Of a stretch of DNA of 64,000 nucleotides, positions 20,218 to 31,040 are shown piece by piece. The DNA comes from Schizophyllum amplum. Taxonomy: Eukaryota; Basidiomycota; Agaricomycetes; Agaricales; Schizophyllaceae. The DNA lies in assembly GCA_007026445.1 (NCBI GenBank), contig VDMD01000016.1:1-64000 (forward strand). Direction: 5' to 3'. The position numbers and the translations under genes were made by a program. The notes beneath the pieces were generated by a model. That model searched no databases, was not told the DNA's origin, and saw nothing but the letters and a program-made list of their open reading frames with translations. The stretch's first letter is position 1, and each line of letters opens with the position of its first letter.

Positions 20218-22590
20218 TCAGTGGTCGTCTCGTAATTTTGCGTTCCCAATCTCCCATATCATCCGTCTGCGCAAGTAGGGCATGTTCTTCTGCTCGAAGC
20301 TCCAGGTCTCTTCCCCGCGGGAAATTGCTTCCATGAACTGGCAGGAGAAGACGCCGCAGTCAAACGCGTTCTCTTGTTGGGGGGCACTCTGCGAGTATGG
20401 TGAGTCGGGGTCAACAAATACTGAGCAGGGCAGCGTACATCATCGAAGAAGTCCTCCCAACCGGTGAAGTCAAACGGCTTTTTCTTCTTGTTGCGATGCT
20501 CGGCGTCAACATATGCGCGCAGGGTCTACGAAAACCAAGTCAGTAGATAGTCAGCTTGGGACCGGACAGCGTACCTTGTAAACCATAGTACTCCGAGATC
20601 CCAAGCTGTCGTAGTACTCGATCCTCTTCCGCCTGAAGTTGATGGCAGCGCTCGTCCAATGTGTATTGGAATGGTTGATTGGCATAATCACAACATCCTT
20701 CGAGAAGAGGTCAATCTATAATCTTGTTAGCTATGCAACAGAAACACCACTGCCGAGTAAAACCCCGCACCTTCTTCGTCCACCTCGCCAGTCTGCCCTT
20801 CTCGTATCCCTCGTTCACCAGCTTCGACCAGAAGAACGAGTTGAAGTAGTGGATGTTGAGCGGCTTCTTCCCCGCCGCGCCATTCACCGCACCATTCTCC
20901 TTGCCCTTGTTCTTCGCCGCCGCCTCAGACCGCCCCAAAATCATCGCGCCGTAGAAGTTGATGACCTCGTCGTTCAACCACTGTCCTGGGCGCAAGCGCG
21001 AAAGATCCTGGTCGGACACCTGTTCGCGGGCGAACTTCGCGACAACGCCGCGCTTGCGCATGAGCTGATCGACGTTCGCCTCGTCGTCGGGTGGCAACGA
21101 TGCGGGTAGGGGCTTGCGTTTGGGACGGAGTCGGGCGTTGATCTTCTCGTCCCGCTCGCGCTTCCATCGCTCCTGCTGCTCGTATGACGGGATGAACGGT
21201 ACCAGCTTCGGCCTGGATGAAGCGATCAGTATTGTGATTCGTGAATCACAAACGGGACTGACTCAGCAAGAGCTGCTCGTGCTCTCTGCAGCTCGCGTCG
21301 GAGGAACCCTTCCTGCGCGGATATGAGTGTTAAGTTGCGACCTTCAAGCTGTGCACGTACAGAGAATGTCTCTGAGCGTCTCCGTGCCTCGTCTTTGGCG
21401 TAGTACGCTCTGAGATTAGGTACAGAAGGTGAAGCTGGAGATAGTTAGTATTTAGGTCACCGCAGCAATGAGGTGCACGTACATGCAAGGAGGTCGCGAT
21501 TGTATATCCGATCCACGGCTTCCTTGTAGTCCAAATATCTTCGGAATTCCTCTTCGCTCGAGCTATAACCTGCGCAAGGATCAGCCGTGCTGTCGCCGAA
21601 TGTACGCGTCGCGCATACGCACCAGAACGACGCTTCATTTCAAAGATCTCTTTCCTTGTCTTCTCAAAGTCGAGCTTATGCGCTTCCTTCACGAGCTCCT
21701 TGTGCTGAATCCTCCCGTCAGTCGCGCAGAACGTAATGCGAAGGAATGCATTACTTGTTTGGCATATATGTGTGGTCTATTCTCGTATAAACGCGGGGTG
21801 CCCTGCTGCCTCCGTCGTCTCTCTTCAAGCGCCTTCGCAATGCGTACGTCTGCAGAGGACAGACTGCCCAGGCTCAGGCTGGAGGACGAGGAGGCAGAAG
21901 AGGAGGGGCCGGGGACAGGAGGGGGCGGCATGAGTGCGGTGTCGCGGTCGAGGGAGCGCAGCGAGGAGGTGGAAGAAGATGGTCGGAGGGCTTTGGGCGG
22001 TGCGCAAGGGGGTGGAGGGATCGCGACGGGGCGCGTTCGCGGTGGTTGACGGGAAGGACCTGGGTCAACGGGATGGGGTGGCTCCTCCCGCCTCGGCTCC
22101 GGCGGGGCGTTCCCGTTGACCTGCCTCACTGGGCGCGGTTCTTCAGGGGGAAGGAGGGACAAGTCTGACGCGATGTCAGTTGGTGTTCATGACGCGACCA
22201 TCGTATTCAACCACGCGCACCTCGCACGGCGTTCAAGCCCGACTCCATCATCTCCGTAGCCGAGGATATCCACTTGGAGAGTACGCCCATAATGTTGGAG
22301 GGGTTCGCGTTCGCGCCGTCGTAGCCGAGGACAGCGGTGCGAGGCTGCTTGGCGGCGCGCAGGGGGAGGAGCGGACCGTCTGCCTTGCGCTTCAGATGGC
22401 TCATCGATTCCAGGGAGAGTCCGGGTCTGCGGGCTGGCGACCAGCGGATATGCGGCGTACAGCGCGAATGCCCTGTCGAGTTCGAGAAAACAAAAGGCGT
22501 TCGGTCACGCGACCCAACGAACACGAAGTTGATGCCACACATGCACAAAGAGCGCGCCTTTGATGGCTCACCATTGGCATAAGCGCCCAT
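20218..22590 (-). CDS. ULP1: SUMO-specific cysteine protease Ulp1 (C48 family)
   Basis: Processes the SUMO precursor and removes SUMO from targets. The gene has about nine exons. The N-terminal ~350 residues are low-complexity (PPEEPRPVRQVNGN, STSSLRSLDRDTALMPPPP) with a predicted helical stretch (HKELVKEAHKLDFEKTRKEIFEMKRR) just before the catalytic domain. The C48 domain starts FAREQVSDQDLSRLRPGQWLNDEVINFY and contains all catalytic parts: His in NHSNTHW, Asp in YYDSLGS, oxyanion Gln in PQQENAFDCG and nucleophile Cys in DCGVFSCQF. The protein ends GNAKLRDDH at 20218, close to the normal Ulp1 end. The start chosen (22590, MGAYAN) needs an intron right after; an internal start at MSHLKRKADG is possible. 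It is divergent from the F-box gene at 22656 with only 65 bases between the starts. Confidence 0.9.
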
Positions 22591-22655
22591 GTCGAGCAGG
22601 CGAGTCCGCCGCCTCCTTCGTTGAATCTAAAGGCTAAGGGCGCAAGATCTTAGCT

Positions 22656-24340
22656 ATGGACGCTACCGCAAACCTCCAGCTCGATGAATACTCCCTGGTG
22701 TCCTCGCTGCGCTCGGGCGGCTGTCCCTCTGAGAGTCAACGCATCTCTATCGAAGCAGAGCTCCGCGCTCTACAGGATCGCTCTGTAATCTTGGTAGCTG
22801 AGGAACGCAGTACCTCGGCACAATATGCAACACTTGGTATCAGCTTCAAACGGAGGAACGCAGAATATTAGCACGACTTGAAGCGCTGTGGTCGATGCAG
22901 GACAGCGTGAAGAGGAATGTCGAATGGCGTTCGTCGTTGCTATATGCGCCCATCAGGCAACTGCCAGACGAACTATTGTCCGATATCTTTCTCTACCTCT
23001 TCATGCCGACCGAATTGTCGAAGCGAAGTGGACGCCATCCCTTCCCCACCTTCTTGCCCTCTTCACATTTTGCCCCTCCGTTCGTCTGCGCGTGGTGGCG
23101 CGATGTCACAATACAGACTCCCCACTTGCAGCCAATGTATGCACTCGACCTCGCGAATCAGACACTCCACTCCAGATACACCAACGTCGATGGTGGCCTG
23201 CCTACGTTGCCATACGCGCGCCTGCGCTTGTGGATCCACAGCACAGTCCCCAATAGCCAGCTGCCCTCAGAGTTGGAAGTGCTGCCCTCGCTGGCTACGC
23301 ATGCCTCGCGCTGGCGGGAAGTCAAGCTTGACTGTGGTCTGTGGCCTGTACTGGAATACATCGGTACGAAACTGCCACTACCGCATCTAGAAAAGTTGCA
23401 GCTGCATTACGAGACAAACGCGTCTTGGTGGACTGACGCAAAAACCTCTGATCACGTATCCTTCTTCGAACAGGCACCTGCGCTGCGTGCGTTGGTCCTC
23501 TACAATCGGCAGAGCCTCCCAAGCGGCATAACGTCGCTGCCGTTCTCGCTTCCATGGACTCAGCTCACCGACCTCACTGTGAACCCGCAAATTACACCAG
23601 CTCTCTGTTTGGATATCCTCTGCTCGTGTACTTCGCTGCAGAAGCTCACGCTGCGCGAAGATCCCTGGCAAAGAGCATCAGGCCCGCCGCCGCGAACTTT
23701 GCGGACCGGCATCTTCCGTGGCAGGAGCTTTACGGTTGAAGTGTTGGACGGCAGTCACGCCCTACCTTTCCTGGAGGCAGTCTCTGCGCCATGCATCACG
23801 AAGTTCGACCTCACCGTGTCCAGAAATATCCAGATAGAGCCTCTCCTTTCCTTCTTCGACAAGTCTCATTGCGGACTCCTCCATCTCAAATTGTCGTGGG
23901 CCGACGAATACCCAACTGCCGCAGAGTTCGAACAAATCATCACCCGGTTCCCCGCTCTACAGCACTTACACCTGCACCTCGCCTTCCATCACAAAATCGC
24001 CACGCTATTCCGGGGGTTACAGGGCCACGCCATCGCCATGCGGGCACTGGCCAACACCCTCATCGGCACCCTCTGCAGCCTCCGACGGAGCGGCAAGCTT
24101 TCCAAACTTACGGCTCTGCACTTCGGCAGCGAGTTTGATTGCGAGTGGCGCACCGTCCGCGACCAACTCGTACCGACGTTCGTGCACGACATGCCAGTCC
24201 GGGAACTTTGGCTGGAGACGCCGCTCGAGAAGGACGAATGGGTCAACGAGCTGCCGTCTCTCTCGCAGAAAGTCGAGCTGTATGGAATGCAGAGCTGCTT
24301 CGACATGAAGGCGCCGTTTAGACGTTATGATATGTTCTGA
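22656..24340 (+). CDS. F-box protein, agaricomycete type (copy B)
   Basis: Intronless, about 560 residues once one missing base near 22830-22842 is allowed. The first frame (MDATANLQLDEYS to AEERSTSAQY) then continues as QLQTEERRILARLEALWSMQDSVKRNVEWRSS in the next frame, keeping the coiled coil intact. The F-box core is APIRQLPDELLSDIFLYLF, followed by FVCAWWRDVTI as in copy A, and a leucine-rich-repeat-like C-terminal region ending with VRELWLETPLEKDEW and VELYGMQSCF. It is a paralogue of the gene at 1380-3059 with matching layout from end to end. Expected role is substrate recognition in an SCF ubiquitin ligase. Copy B lacks the N-terminal CLHC pair seen in copy A. Read literally, the frame shift separates a 71-residue peptide from the F-box part; this probably reflects the indel pattern seen throughout the window. 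Confidence 0.78.
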
Positions 24341-24945
24341 TACGAGATGGTAAGTACTCTCCTTGTCTTCCCAAATTATTAGTCACGACACCGTGCAGGC
24401 GAAATCGAAAGGGAAAGCGATTACCAAGAGACGATATGTGCATCAGCATGGTGCGAACCGCTGCGGGCCTGGACGACCCGGGATGACGACAACAACAACA
24501 ACAACAACAACGATATGGTTTTGGGGACTCGGAAGAATTGTATAATAGCATCCGCCGCGGGCTTTGCATGGCTCACGCTTTGTACAACGTGTCATCTTGA
24601 CTACCTACTATGCCTTTGTTTTCTTGGCCTCTCAATATCAATTCCTGCACATCCAAGGAGAGCTTCCAGCATGTATCACAATGGACTCGACTTCAGGCCT
24701 CAGGCTTCAAGCTATATTGGAGATACAAAGCACGTAACACAGAAGAGAGAAAAACGAGAACAGGGATTACAAAGCAGTAGTGGAATAGCTACAGGCGACA
24801 GTCACAGGCTAATGATACAATTGGGCATAATCGTGGGGGACGAGTGCTGGAGAGATATGGAGATGGAGTAGAGTTGATGTTCGTGTGGGAGAAGAGAAGA
24901 GAAACAATGGCATCAGTGATAAGTAGGTCATGGTGACCGCGGACT
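24341..24945. other. Intergenic region with ACA microsatellite
   Basis: About 600 bases between convergent genes. It holds the short ACA repeat at 24487-24511; otherwise nothing recognised. Confidence 0.45.
24487..24511 (+). repeat. (ACA)n microsatellite, about 8 units
   Basis: An uninterrupted run of ACA/CAA trinucleotides. Non-coding position. Confidence 0.8.
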
Positions 24946-26405
24946 TCAGTCGGAGCAATCCATCGAGTCGTCGGAATCCTCGGAGTTTTCGTACGCCATC
25001 GCATACAAAGGCGAGTGGGGGTTGTCCAAGTGAGCAGCAGTGAGGATGCGCATCCAGCTAGGATGTGTTTCGAACGAGTACTCCGGCACGTAACTGCCGG
25101 AGGGAAGAGGGGGAAGTGCACGCTTGAGTTTGTAGCGCGCGAGGTCGCCCAACGCCGACGAGGATTCGCTGTAGGTAGCGACAACGGGCGACGAGATAGG
25201 CTCGCTGTCGTTGCTGTCATTGAGAACGACGTCAAAGAAATCGCGGCGCTTGCTGGGGCGGGCACGCTTATAGTTGGGGCCGCCCCGATTGCGGACAGTG
25301 CGGGGCGCGCGGTTGCGCACGGCGCCGCCGGCGTCGACGAAAGCATCAAAACTTTCTTTCACAGCCTTCTGTTGGGTAGCGAGGATGGAGGAAGGTAGGA
25401 CACCGAATGTGTCGGTATCGGCGGCACGGCGGACACGGCGTTGTGCACGGCGATCAGGCCGCTGGGGACCGTCGTTCAGGCCCATCGTCAACAACGCGTC
25501 TTCGATGGGCGCTTCGATACCCTCAAAGGAAGGCAAAGTCCTGCAAGGATCGTAAGAATCAAACACAGCAAAGATAATGCACGGTGGCTTACTCGTCATG
25601 AATAGGAGAGGAGACCGCAGTGGCACCCATGGGATGATTGTGCACACTGAGGGGAAGGGCAAGATGATCGTCGTTGTCTGTGATGACGTTGAGAGATTGA
25701 TAACGGAGGACCCAATTGAGAAACACCGACCTTCTTCATTTGCATGAAGACCTTCAGTGAGTTCGCCGAAGGACGGGAGAGTATGCGGGGCCTGAAGCTC
25801 GGCTGCTTCGAAGTCGCTAGGCGAAGCGGGGCAGGAGAGCACGGAGGCGATGGATGGCAGGCAGATGGAGGTAGGGGATGACTTCGTAGATTCCTGATCT
25901 GAAGCCGGTCATGAGGCTAGAGACGATGATCAAAGAGCCAGTGACTCACAGGTATGGATGTCTTTGACAACCGGAGGAGGGAGGGACAAAGGTTTGACCG
26001 CGACGAGATCGGGGTCAGTGATGGTCTCGTCGTCCTTGGCAGGTTCGAGGGCGGCGGTGTCGACAGACTTGACTGTGGCCTCGATAGTAGGTAGAGCTTC
26101 AGACAGTTCAGCAGTCGAGAAAGCCTCGGCGCTTATTCCTAGGGGCAGGCTGATAAGCTTGGACCTTTTGCCACGAAACGCGGGACGTGCTTACCAGCGG
26201 CGTCGTGCTCGCTCGCTCGCTTCTGCGAGACGTCTAGGTCATCCAGCGTATCACAGAGGTCTCGCACCCTCTGCTTCAGGGCATCTTTGCCAAAGGTCGA
26301 GGTGATCTTGAGGTTCTTGTACCTCAGCTTCGCCACCTTCCTGATGCCATGGAGGACGGACGAGGCCGTACGCGTCATTTTGGAGGTAGCTGTATCCTTG
26401 GGCAT
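24946..26405 (-). CDS. Orphan protein, MPKDT family member 1
   Basis: About five exons, around 400 residues. Exon 1 is MPKDTATSKMTRTASSVLHGIRKVAKLRYKNLK..., with a heptad-like stretch (DALKQRVRDLCDTLDDLDVSQKRASEHDA). The middle is acidic and Pro/Ser-rich (FSTAELSEALPTIEATVKSVDT; TLPSFGELTEGLHANEE). The last exon has a basic segment RRAQRRVRRAADTDTFGVLP, then FDAFVDAGGAVRNRAPRTVRNRGG and PSKRRDFFDVVLNDSND, and ends with an acidic tail (YENSEDSDDSMDCSD). No domain is recognised and no signal peptide is visible. The gene at 27792-28973 on the same strand shares the MPKDT start, exon layout and an AGGAVR...R core, so the two are tandem paralogues. Exon boundaries are approximate. Function unknown; the basic and acidic segments suggest a nuclear protein, which is only inference. 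Confidence 0.6.
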
Positions 26406-27791
26406 GGTGCGGCGGGATTCTGGGATGTGTTAGGGTCGCTGGAGATGAGAGATGATGATGGTCGGTGAACAAAAGAAAGGGAACAAAGCGCCTCTGTACA
26501 AATAAGGGCGAGTGACCAAATATTTGGTCTCCCATCACTGATGGGTCTTGAACCGCGGGCGATCCGTCGCCCCTCCGCTGCTGACTGGGGCCGGCAGTCC
26601 CACGAATCGTGGGACGGTTGCGGCACCAACTGCCCCGCACCAACAAAACTTGTGGCCCGTTCTCCATGATTCCGGAAGCCGCTGCAGGCGCCTGCTGGGC
26701 TCACCGTTCTATAGGCAAGCATGCGAAGTGTTGCGTCGAGGAGAGCCGTCGCCGGTCAGTGGCATGCACGATTAAAGCGCCTTCCAGCGACAAAGACGAA
26801 TCACGAGGCCACTGCCGGAGCTGCGTATTCAGGCCACCTGGAGAGCGTGTTACGTGCGCGCTAGTTACGCGGTGAATTTCCTGAAAGCTCGTCAGCTCCT
26901 TTCGAGTGGACAAAGGAATCAAACAGACCAGACGGAGCATGGCAGGCGTCGACACATGAGGTGCCCGCCTGGTGCCCGCTATCGATGATGCCGTTTCGTC
27001 CCACCAGCTAGGAGGCGTACATCAGACGAAGCATTCAACACCGCAATGGAAGCCCAGCTAAGCGAGGCGCATCACCGCATGACTTCGTGTCTGACGAAGG
27101 CGCACGAACAAGTGCATGGTCAGTACAGGGCAGAGATGCTAGGCTGCAAGCCCTTACGCGACGAATTGGCGGCGACGGCGGCGGCGGGAAACATCAGAGT
27201 ACAGGTTCTCATGGGAAATGCGCAAGATGTGGGCGCGGATGCGGGGAAGCTGGTGTGAGAAGCCTGATACTGCTGTACCAGGCCTGCACTGTCGGTGAAG
27301 AAGGAAGGGTAAGGCTTTTGTGGACTATGTCGATAGTGAGCAATGCAAGTCCGCCGCTATCGCGAGGAGGAAGAGTAACACATTCGCGCGGCGAGCTAGC
27401 GAATGCTCTTCTTCGAACGTTCGCAGTTGGACTGGCACAGGACTGGCATTTGGCCGCGATGGCACCCTATCAAGGTTTGTAAACTTGACTACAGACCCTG
27501 CACAGACCAGTTAGTGCACAGTGATGATGATTGCTGCAGTTGGGCGGCCGCGAGATGCTGGCAGAAGACAGGCGAGACGGAATGTGATCGAAGACAATCA
27601 CGAACAAACAAACCGGCGCATTGTTCTCTTCGGTGATAAATTCATCGGGCCAATACGATACAGGTGGATCTCGAGCACAACGATACTGCTACATTATTAG
27701 TTGGTAACTTCTTGGAACCTCGCGAGTACAAGTCGATAAGTAGGTACTTACTGTAAGTGAAGAATAAGAAAAATAGAAAGGAGAACATACG
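26406..27791. other. Intergenic region between the two MPKDT paralogues
   Basis: About 1.4 kb. Apart from the weak small frame at 27046-27258 no gene is supported. No repeat or RNA recognised. Confidence 0.4.
27046..27258 (+). CDS. Possible small orphan ORF
   Basis: A 70-residue frame starting MEAQLSEAHHRMTSCL that looks helical and protein-like (KAHEQVHGQYRAEMLGCK, ELAATAAAGNIRVQVLMG) and has its own ATG. There are no introns, motifs or promoter signals, and no family is recognised. It may be the remains of a longer gene or chance. Confidence 0.2.
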   Translation: MEAQLSEAHHRMTSCLTKAHEQVHGQYRAEMLGCKPLRDELAATAAAGNIRVQVLMGNAQDVGADAGKLV

Positions 27792-28973
27792 TCAAGCCAC
27801 ATCCATCATGATGTCCATCGTGATCACTGGCGATGCATGAGCGCCCAGAAGGCTTTGTGCACAGGTCAAGGAAGCGGGAAGCCCGGACAAGAACGGCTTC
27901 ACATCTAGATCTACCAATCCGCGCAACGCTGCGCCGCGCGGGTCAGTCGCAGGTTCGTCCAGATTGGCGCGACGAGCAGGGCGACTCTGCTTGTATGCCG
28001 GGGTCCCGTGCATGCGGTGCCTTCCGAAGCCGCCGCGTCGGACAGCGCCACCAGCATCGTGCTGCTCTTCCTTGAGCTCCAAGGCATGACGGGCCTCGAC
28101 ACACTCGAGGAACAGCCACGGGAGGCTAGGGAAGGCACTCTCTCCATCGCGGAGGTGCTGCCTGCGAGCCTTGCGGCGCAGAGTAGGACGCGCGGTGACA
28201 ACCGGCGCTTCTCCCTGAACGCTGGTCTCGTTCACAAGGATATCGGTGACAACCTCGGTTTCGCTGAAGGTCTATGAGCACCGTGTAGTGCTTCACGTGT
28301 GGTTGCGACTCACGGATTCTCTTCCTCGCCGTACATCTGCCGAAGTACGTCGACGTCTTTTATGTCTGGGAAGTCGATGACAGAGGGCTCTTGAGCGTTA
28401 AGGTCGAGCGATAGGATGACATCGTCGACAACAGTGGCATTCATCGGGTCGTTGTGCTCAACGACGACGAGGGGCGTTGGCTCATCCGGAACTTCAGTCT
28501 GGTTCGGAGGCGCAGATTTCGAGCTAGCCGGTGCATCTGGAGTATTAGTGAGCGACAGATGAGTGGGAAATATGGTGAGCGCTTACCAGAGGAGTGGGTC
28601 GTTTCGATGATGGGCAGAGGTGGCTCAAAGGCTGCGACGGCGCTCTCGACGCCCGTTTCCACGGGTGTGGGCTGCTCATCGCTAAGGTTGGACTCATCAC
28701 GGTCCTTGATGGCGAACTCGTTGACCGCCTTCGTCAAGGAGTCGATGTCCTTAACGGCTTCCACAGCTATGCAAGCGTCAGCCAAGTCCCAACTTCGTTG
28801 GCACGGGCCAGCACCAGCTCACCTTTGCCGATCCGGGGCCGCTTGCCCTTCTCGACAGTCAGGGCTTCGAACTTGTCCTCAAGGGACATCCCCCTCGGGA
28901 AGAGCGAGGACATGTTGAATTTCTTCAGGCTCCCAATCGCGGAGCCTGTATTGTTGCTGGTGTCCTTCGGCAT
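27792..28973 (-). CDS. Orphan protein, MPKDT family member 2
   Basis: Four exons, around 330 residues, starting MPKDTSNNTGSAIGSLKKFNMSS at 28973. Then KFEALTVEKGKRPRIGKGE, VEAVKDIDSLTKAVNEFAIKDRDESNLS, an acidic middle (VVDDVILSLDLNAQEPSVIDFPDIKDVDVLRQMYGEEEN), and a basic last exon with TLRRKARRQHLRDGESAF, EEQHDAGGAVRRGGFGRH and RPARRANLDEPATDPRG. It ends with a hydrophobic-leaning stretch (LSGLPASLTCAQSLLGAHASPVITMDIMMDVA) quite unlike the acidic end of member 1. Shared features with the gene at 24946-26405 are the identical first five residues, the same strand and spacing, the basic block and the AGGAVR core. A TATA-like element lies 122 bases upstream. No known domain; function unknown. 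Confidence 0.6.
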
Positions 28974-29447
28974 CGTAGAGATGTAGAGAGATAAGGTGGA
29001 TATGGGTGGGTAGTACCAGTCAAGTGAGGTGGCAGTGACGAGTGGCGAGTGGCGATGGTTGAAGGTCAAGACACACCTCGTCATGTGGCGAGTGCTTTAT
29101 AGGCGCCCGGCCCGAGTCATCATGGCCCCTCCGGCGAAGCATGGGGTCATGGTCCTACCATAGCTCCCTTAGGGAACAAACGCGGGAGAGCGAGAGGCCG
29201 GCGAACACAAACCTGTAGAGCCCATTGTTCATTGGACGACGACACGAGGCGTGACGAGATAGCGCATCGATAGAACAAAGCAGTGAAGTTGCTGTAAGTG
29301 TTCGATAGAGTGACTCGATCTTGGAATGCAGAACTGTGATGGATCTGACCTACTAGATCTGAAGTTGAAGGTCAAGCGGCGTCTTCAGCAGTGACAAGCA
29401 CGATTTGGAAGTGAATGGTTTTGATGGAGGTGAGTACGGACCTGCTG
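28974..29447. other. Intergenic region with probable promoter of MPKDT member 2
   Basis: About 470 bases. Holds the TATA-like element at 29095-29101 (minus strand). No gene seen. Confidence 0.4.
29095..29101 (-). promoter_or_regulatory. Probable TATA box of MPKDT member 2
   Basis: TATAAAG on the minus strand, 122 bases upstream of the ATG at 28973. Confidence 0.35.
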
Positions 29448-29797
29448 TTATGTTTCGAAGACGTGGTTATTGATGGAGTCACGGAAGACGACCTGCCAGA
29501 ATTTGGGCGGGTACATGGGTACAGCGCACTCCGGAGACTCGACAGTGCTCCGAGGCGTCAGGCGGTCGACCTCGGTATGAGACAGCAGAGCCGATATTGG
29601 CAGAAAGTTGGGCGTAAAATTGACAAGGACGAGCTGACTACCCGGAGGGGTATCGTCTCGCCACGCAAGTATCGACGTCGTGCGCGACCATTTGGCGGCC
29701 ATGAACGTTTGGCAGTGAAGGGCGTGAGAAATCGCTCCCATTCCGGGTTGTGTTCATCTTCGAACGGACTTCCACGCGCACGTTCAACTACCATCAC
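29448..29797 (-). CDS. Orphan protein or gene remnant
   Basis: Two minus-strand frames join into one protein-like stretch if a single base is added in the GGG run near 29737-29739: VMVVERARGSPFEDEHNPEW then GAISHALHCQTFMAAKWS, ILAWRDDTPPGSQLVLVNFT and PPKFWQVVFRDSINNHVFE. The reading has normal amino-acid content with several Trp residues, unlike the opposite strand. The frame ends at 29448 and neither a clear start nor introns are evident; a start at MVVERAR (near 29797) would overlap nothing. No family is recognised. It sits just upstream of, and divergent from, the Pth2-like copy. It could be a short lineage-specific gene or the remnant of a longer one. Confidence 0.35.
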
Positions 29798-29886
29798 GTA
29801 CTGCCAGTTCCGACGCGTTGGCGATTGCTGGAATCCTTTCTGACTTTCTGAAGGATCGCATAGCTCGGCAATGAGCTACACTCAGA

Positions 29887-30787
29887 GTGAGGCTTCAATA
29901 TTTCATCCCCGCGTGCTTCCTCATCCTCCCGGCGCTCGCAGTCCTTTCCTGCGCAGCCGTCTCCCTAGCTTGCCTAGGTATCGGCTTCCTCGTGGGCACG
30001 TCCGAGACAGAAGCAGACATTGCTTGTGAAGTTGCAGCCACCTCTGCCAAGTCAGCGGACCCGGACGTGCCAGAGCCAGAGCAGCCCGGCCTTCCGGACG
30101 GCGACCTATCCGCTGTGAAGGCAGGCCTCCTCGAGCCATGCAAATTAGTTAGTGCCACCGTGTATCTTGCAGGGGTAATCATTATCTCAATCATCTTAGG
30201 TTCTCGTCGTCCGCACCGACCTCAAATTGACTCACAGTACGGTGGCAGAGCGGTAAGTCGCATGTTCAGGCATCCATTACGCAAAACTAAAGTCTACTTC
30301 ACAAAGGTGTGGGTACGTTGTTTCACGTTTTCTTTATGCCTAGATATTCATCGAGCATCTGTGTGCAGGGATGCCACTCTGGCTTGCTATAAAGCTCTCA
30401 TAGCTCGCAACCCCCAAGTGCGCATGATTGTTTGCCTACGCCAGCCACATTCTGAAGTCAAATGATTAGCTCGTCAAACACTGGGAGCGTACAGGGTGAC
30501 GAACATGGACTATCGTTCACTCTAGTTCCTCACATCATTAGGCAAGCAAAGATCGCGTTGAAAGGATCGTCCCAGAAGCAACTGGACGAACTCGAGCGCA
30601 CAGCGAAAAGTCTCAATTTATGCGCGCGTGTGGTGAAGGACGAGTAAGTCTGTCATTTGATCATATGCGTCTCGATATTGAATATGACAGGAATAAGACG
30701 AAGGGAGCACCAAGCATCGTACTTGCCATCGGCCCAGCTCCGGTTGAGCTCGTGAATCGCGTAACGGGCAAGCTCCGACTGCTGTGA
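29887..30787 (+). CDS. Pth2-like paralogue lacking catalytic residues (putative pseudoenzyme)
   Basis: It has the same architecture as the PTH2 at 15826-16803: an N-terminal membrane segment (LPALAVLSCAAVSLACLGIGFLVG), an acidic linker, then CKLVLVVRTDLKL, ATLACYKALIARNP, HWERTGATKIALKGS, LCARVVKDE and VLAIGPAPVELVNRVTGKLRLL. A 6-nt microexon (30307-30312) is kept at the same place. Active-site blocks are altered: GKIAAQ is replaced by STVAER, CSHA by CGDA (so the expected Lys and His are Thr and Asp), and DAGRTQ by DENKTK. The fold may be intact but hydrolase activity is unlikely. The true start is unclear: an ATG at 29871 is out of frame with the membrane segment, so an intron or an indel is needed. 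Introns have proper GT-AG ends and phase throughout, arguing against simple decay. Confidence 0.75.
30307..30312 (+). other. 6-nt microexon of the Pth2-like paralogue
   Basis: GTGTGG between AAAG acceptor and GTACGT donor. It supplies the Cys-Gly codons where PTH2 has Cys-Ser. Same position and length as in the active copy. Confidence 0.75.
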
Positions 30788-31040
30788 GACGGACAGCTAG
30801 TCAAACACGCGGTGCTCAGCGAAACAGCCAATCGACGAGGGTGAACAGGAAACCATGCGTGCGCACGCTCAGTTTCCTCTTCATCCACGTCGAATGTGCA
30901 GGTAGTCTTGTGTTAGTCTAATAGTACAGTGTGTATGGTCTATCTATAAGTCCATGGCTAGTCATTGATGATGTCCCCTAGTAGTCCTGCTTCTATGCAT
31001 TCGTTCCAGGTAGTCTGTGGTCACGAAACCCCTCATCTTC

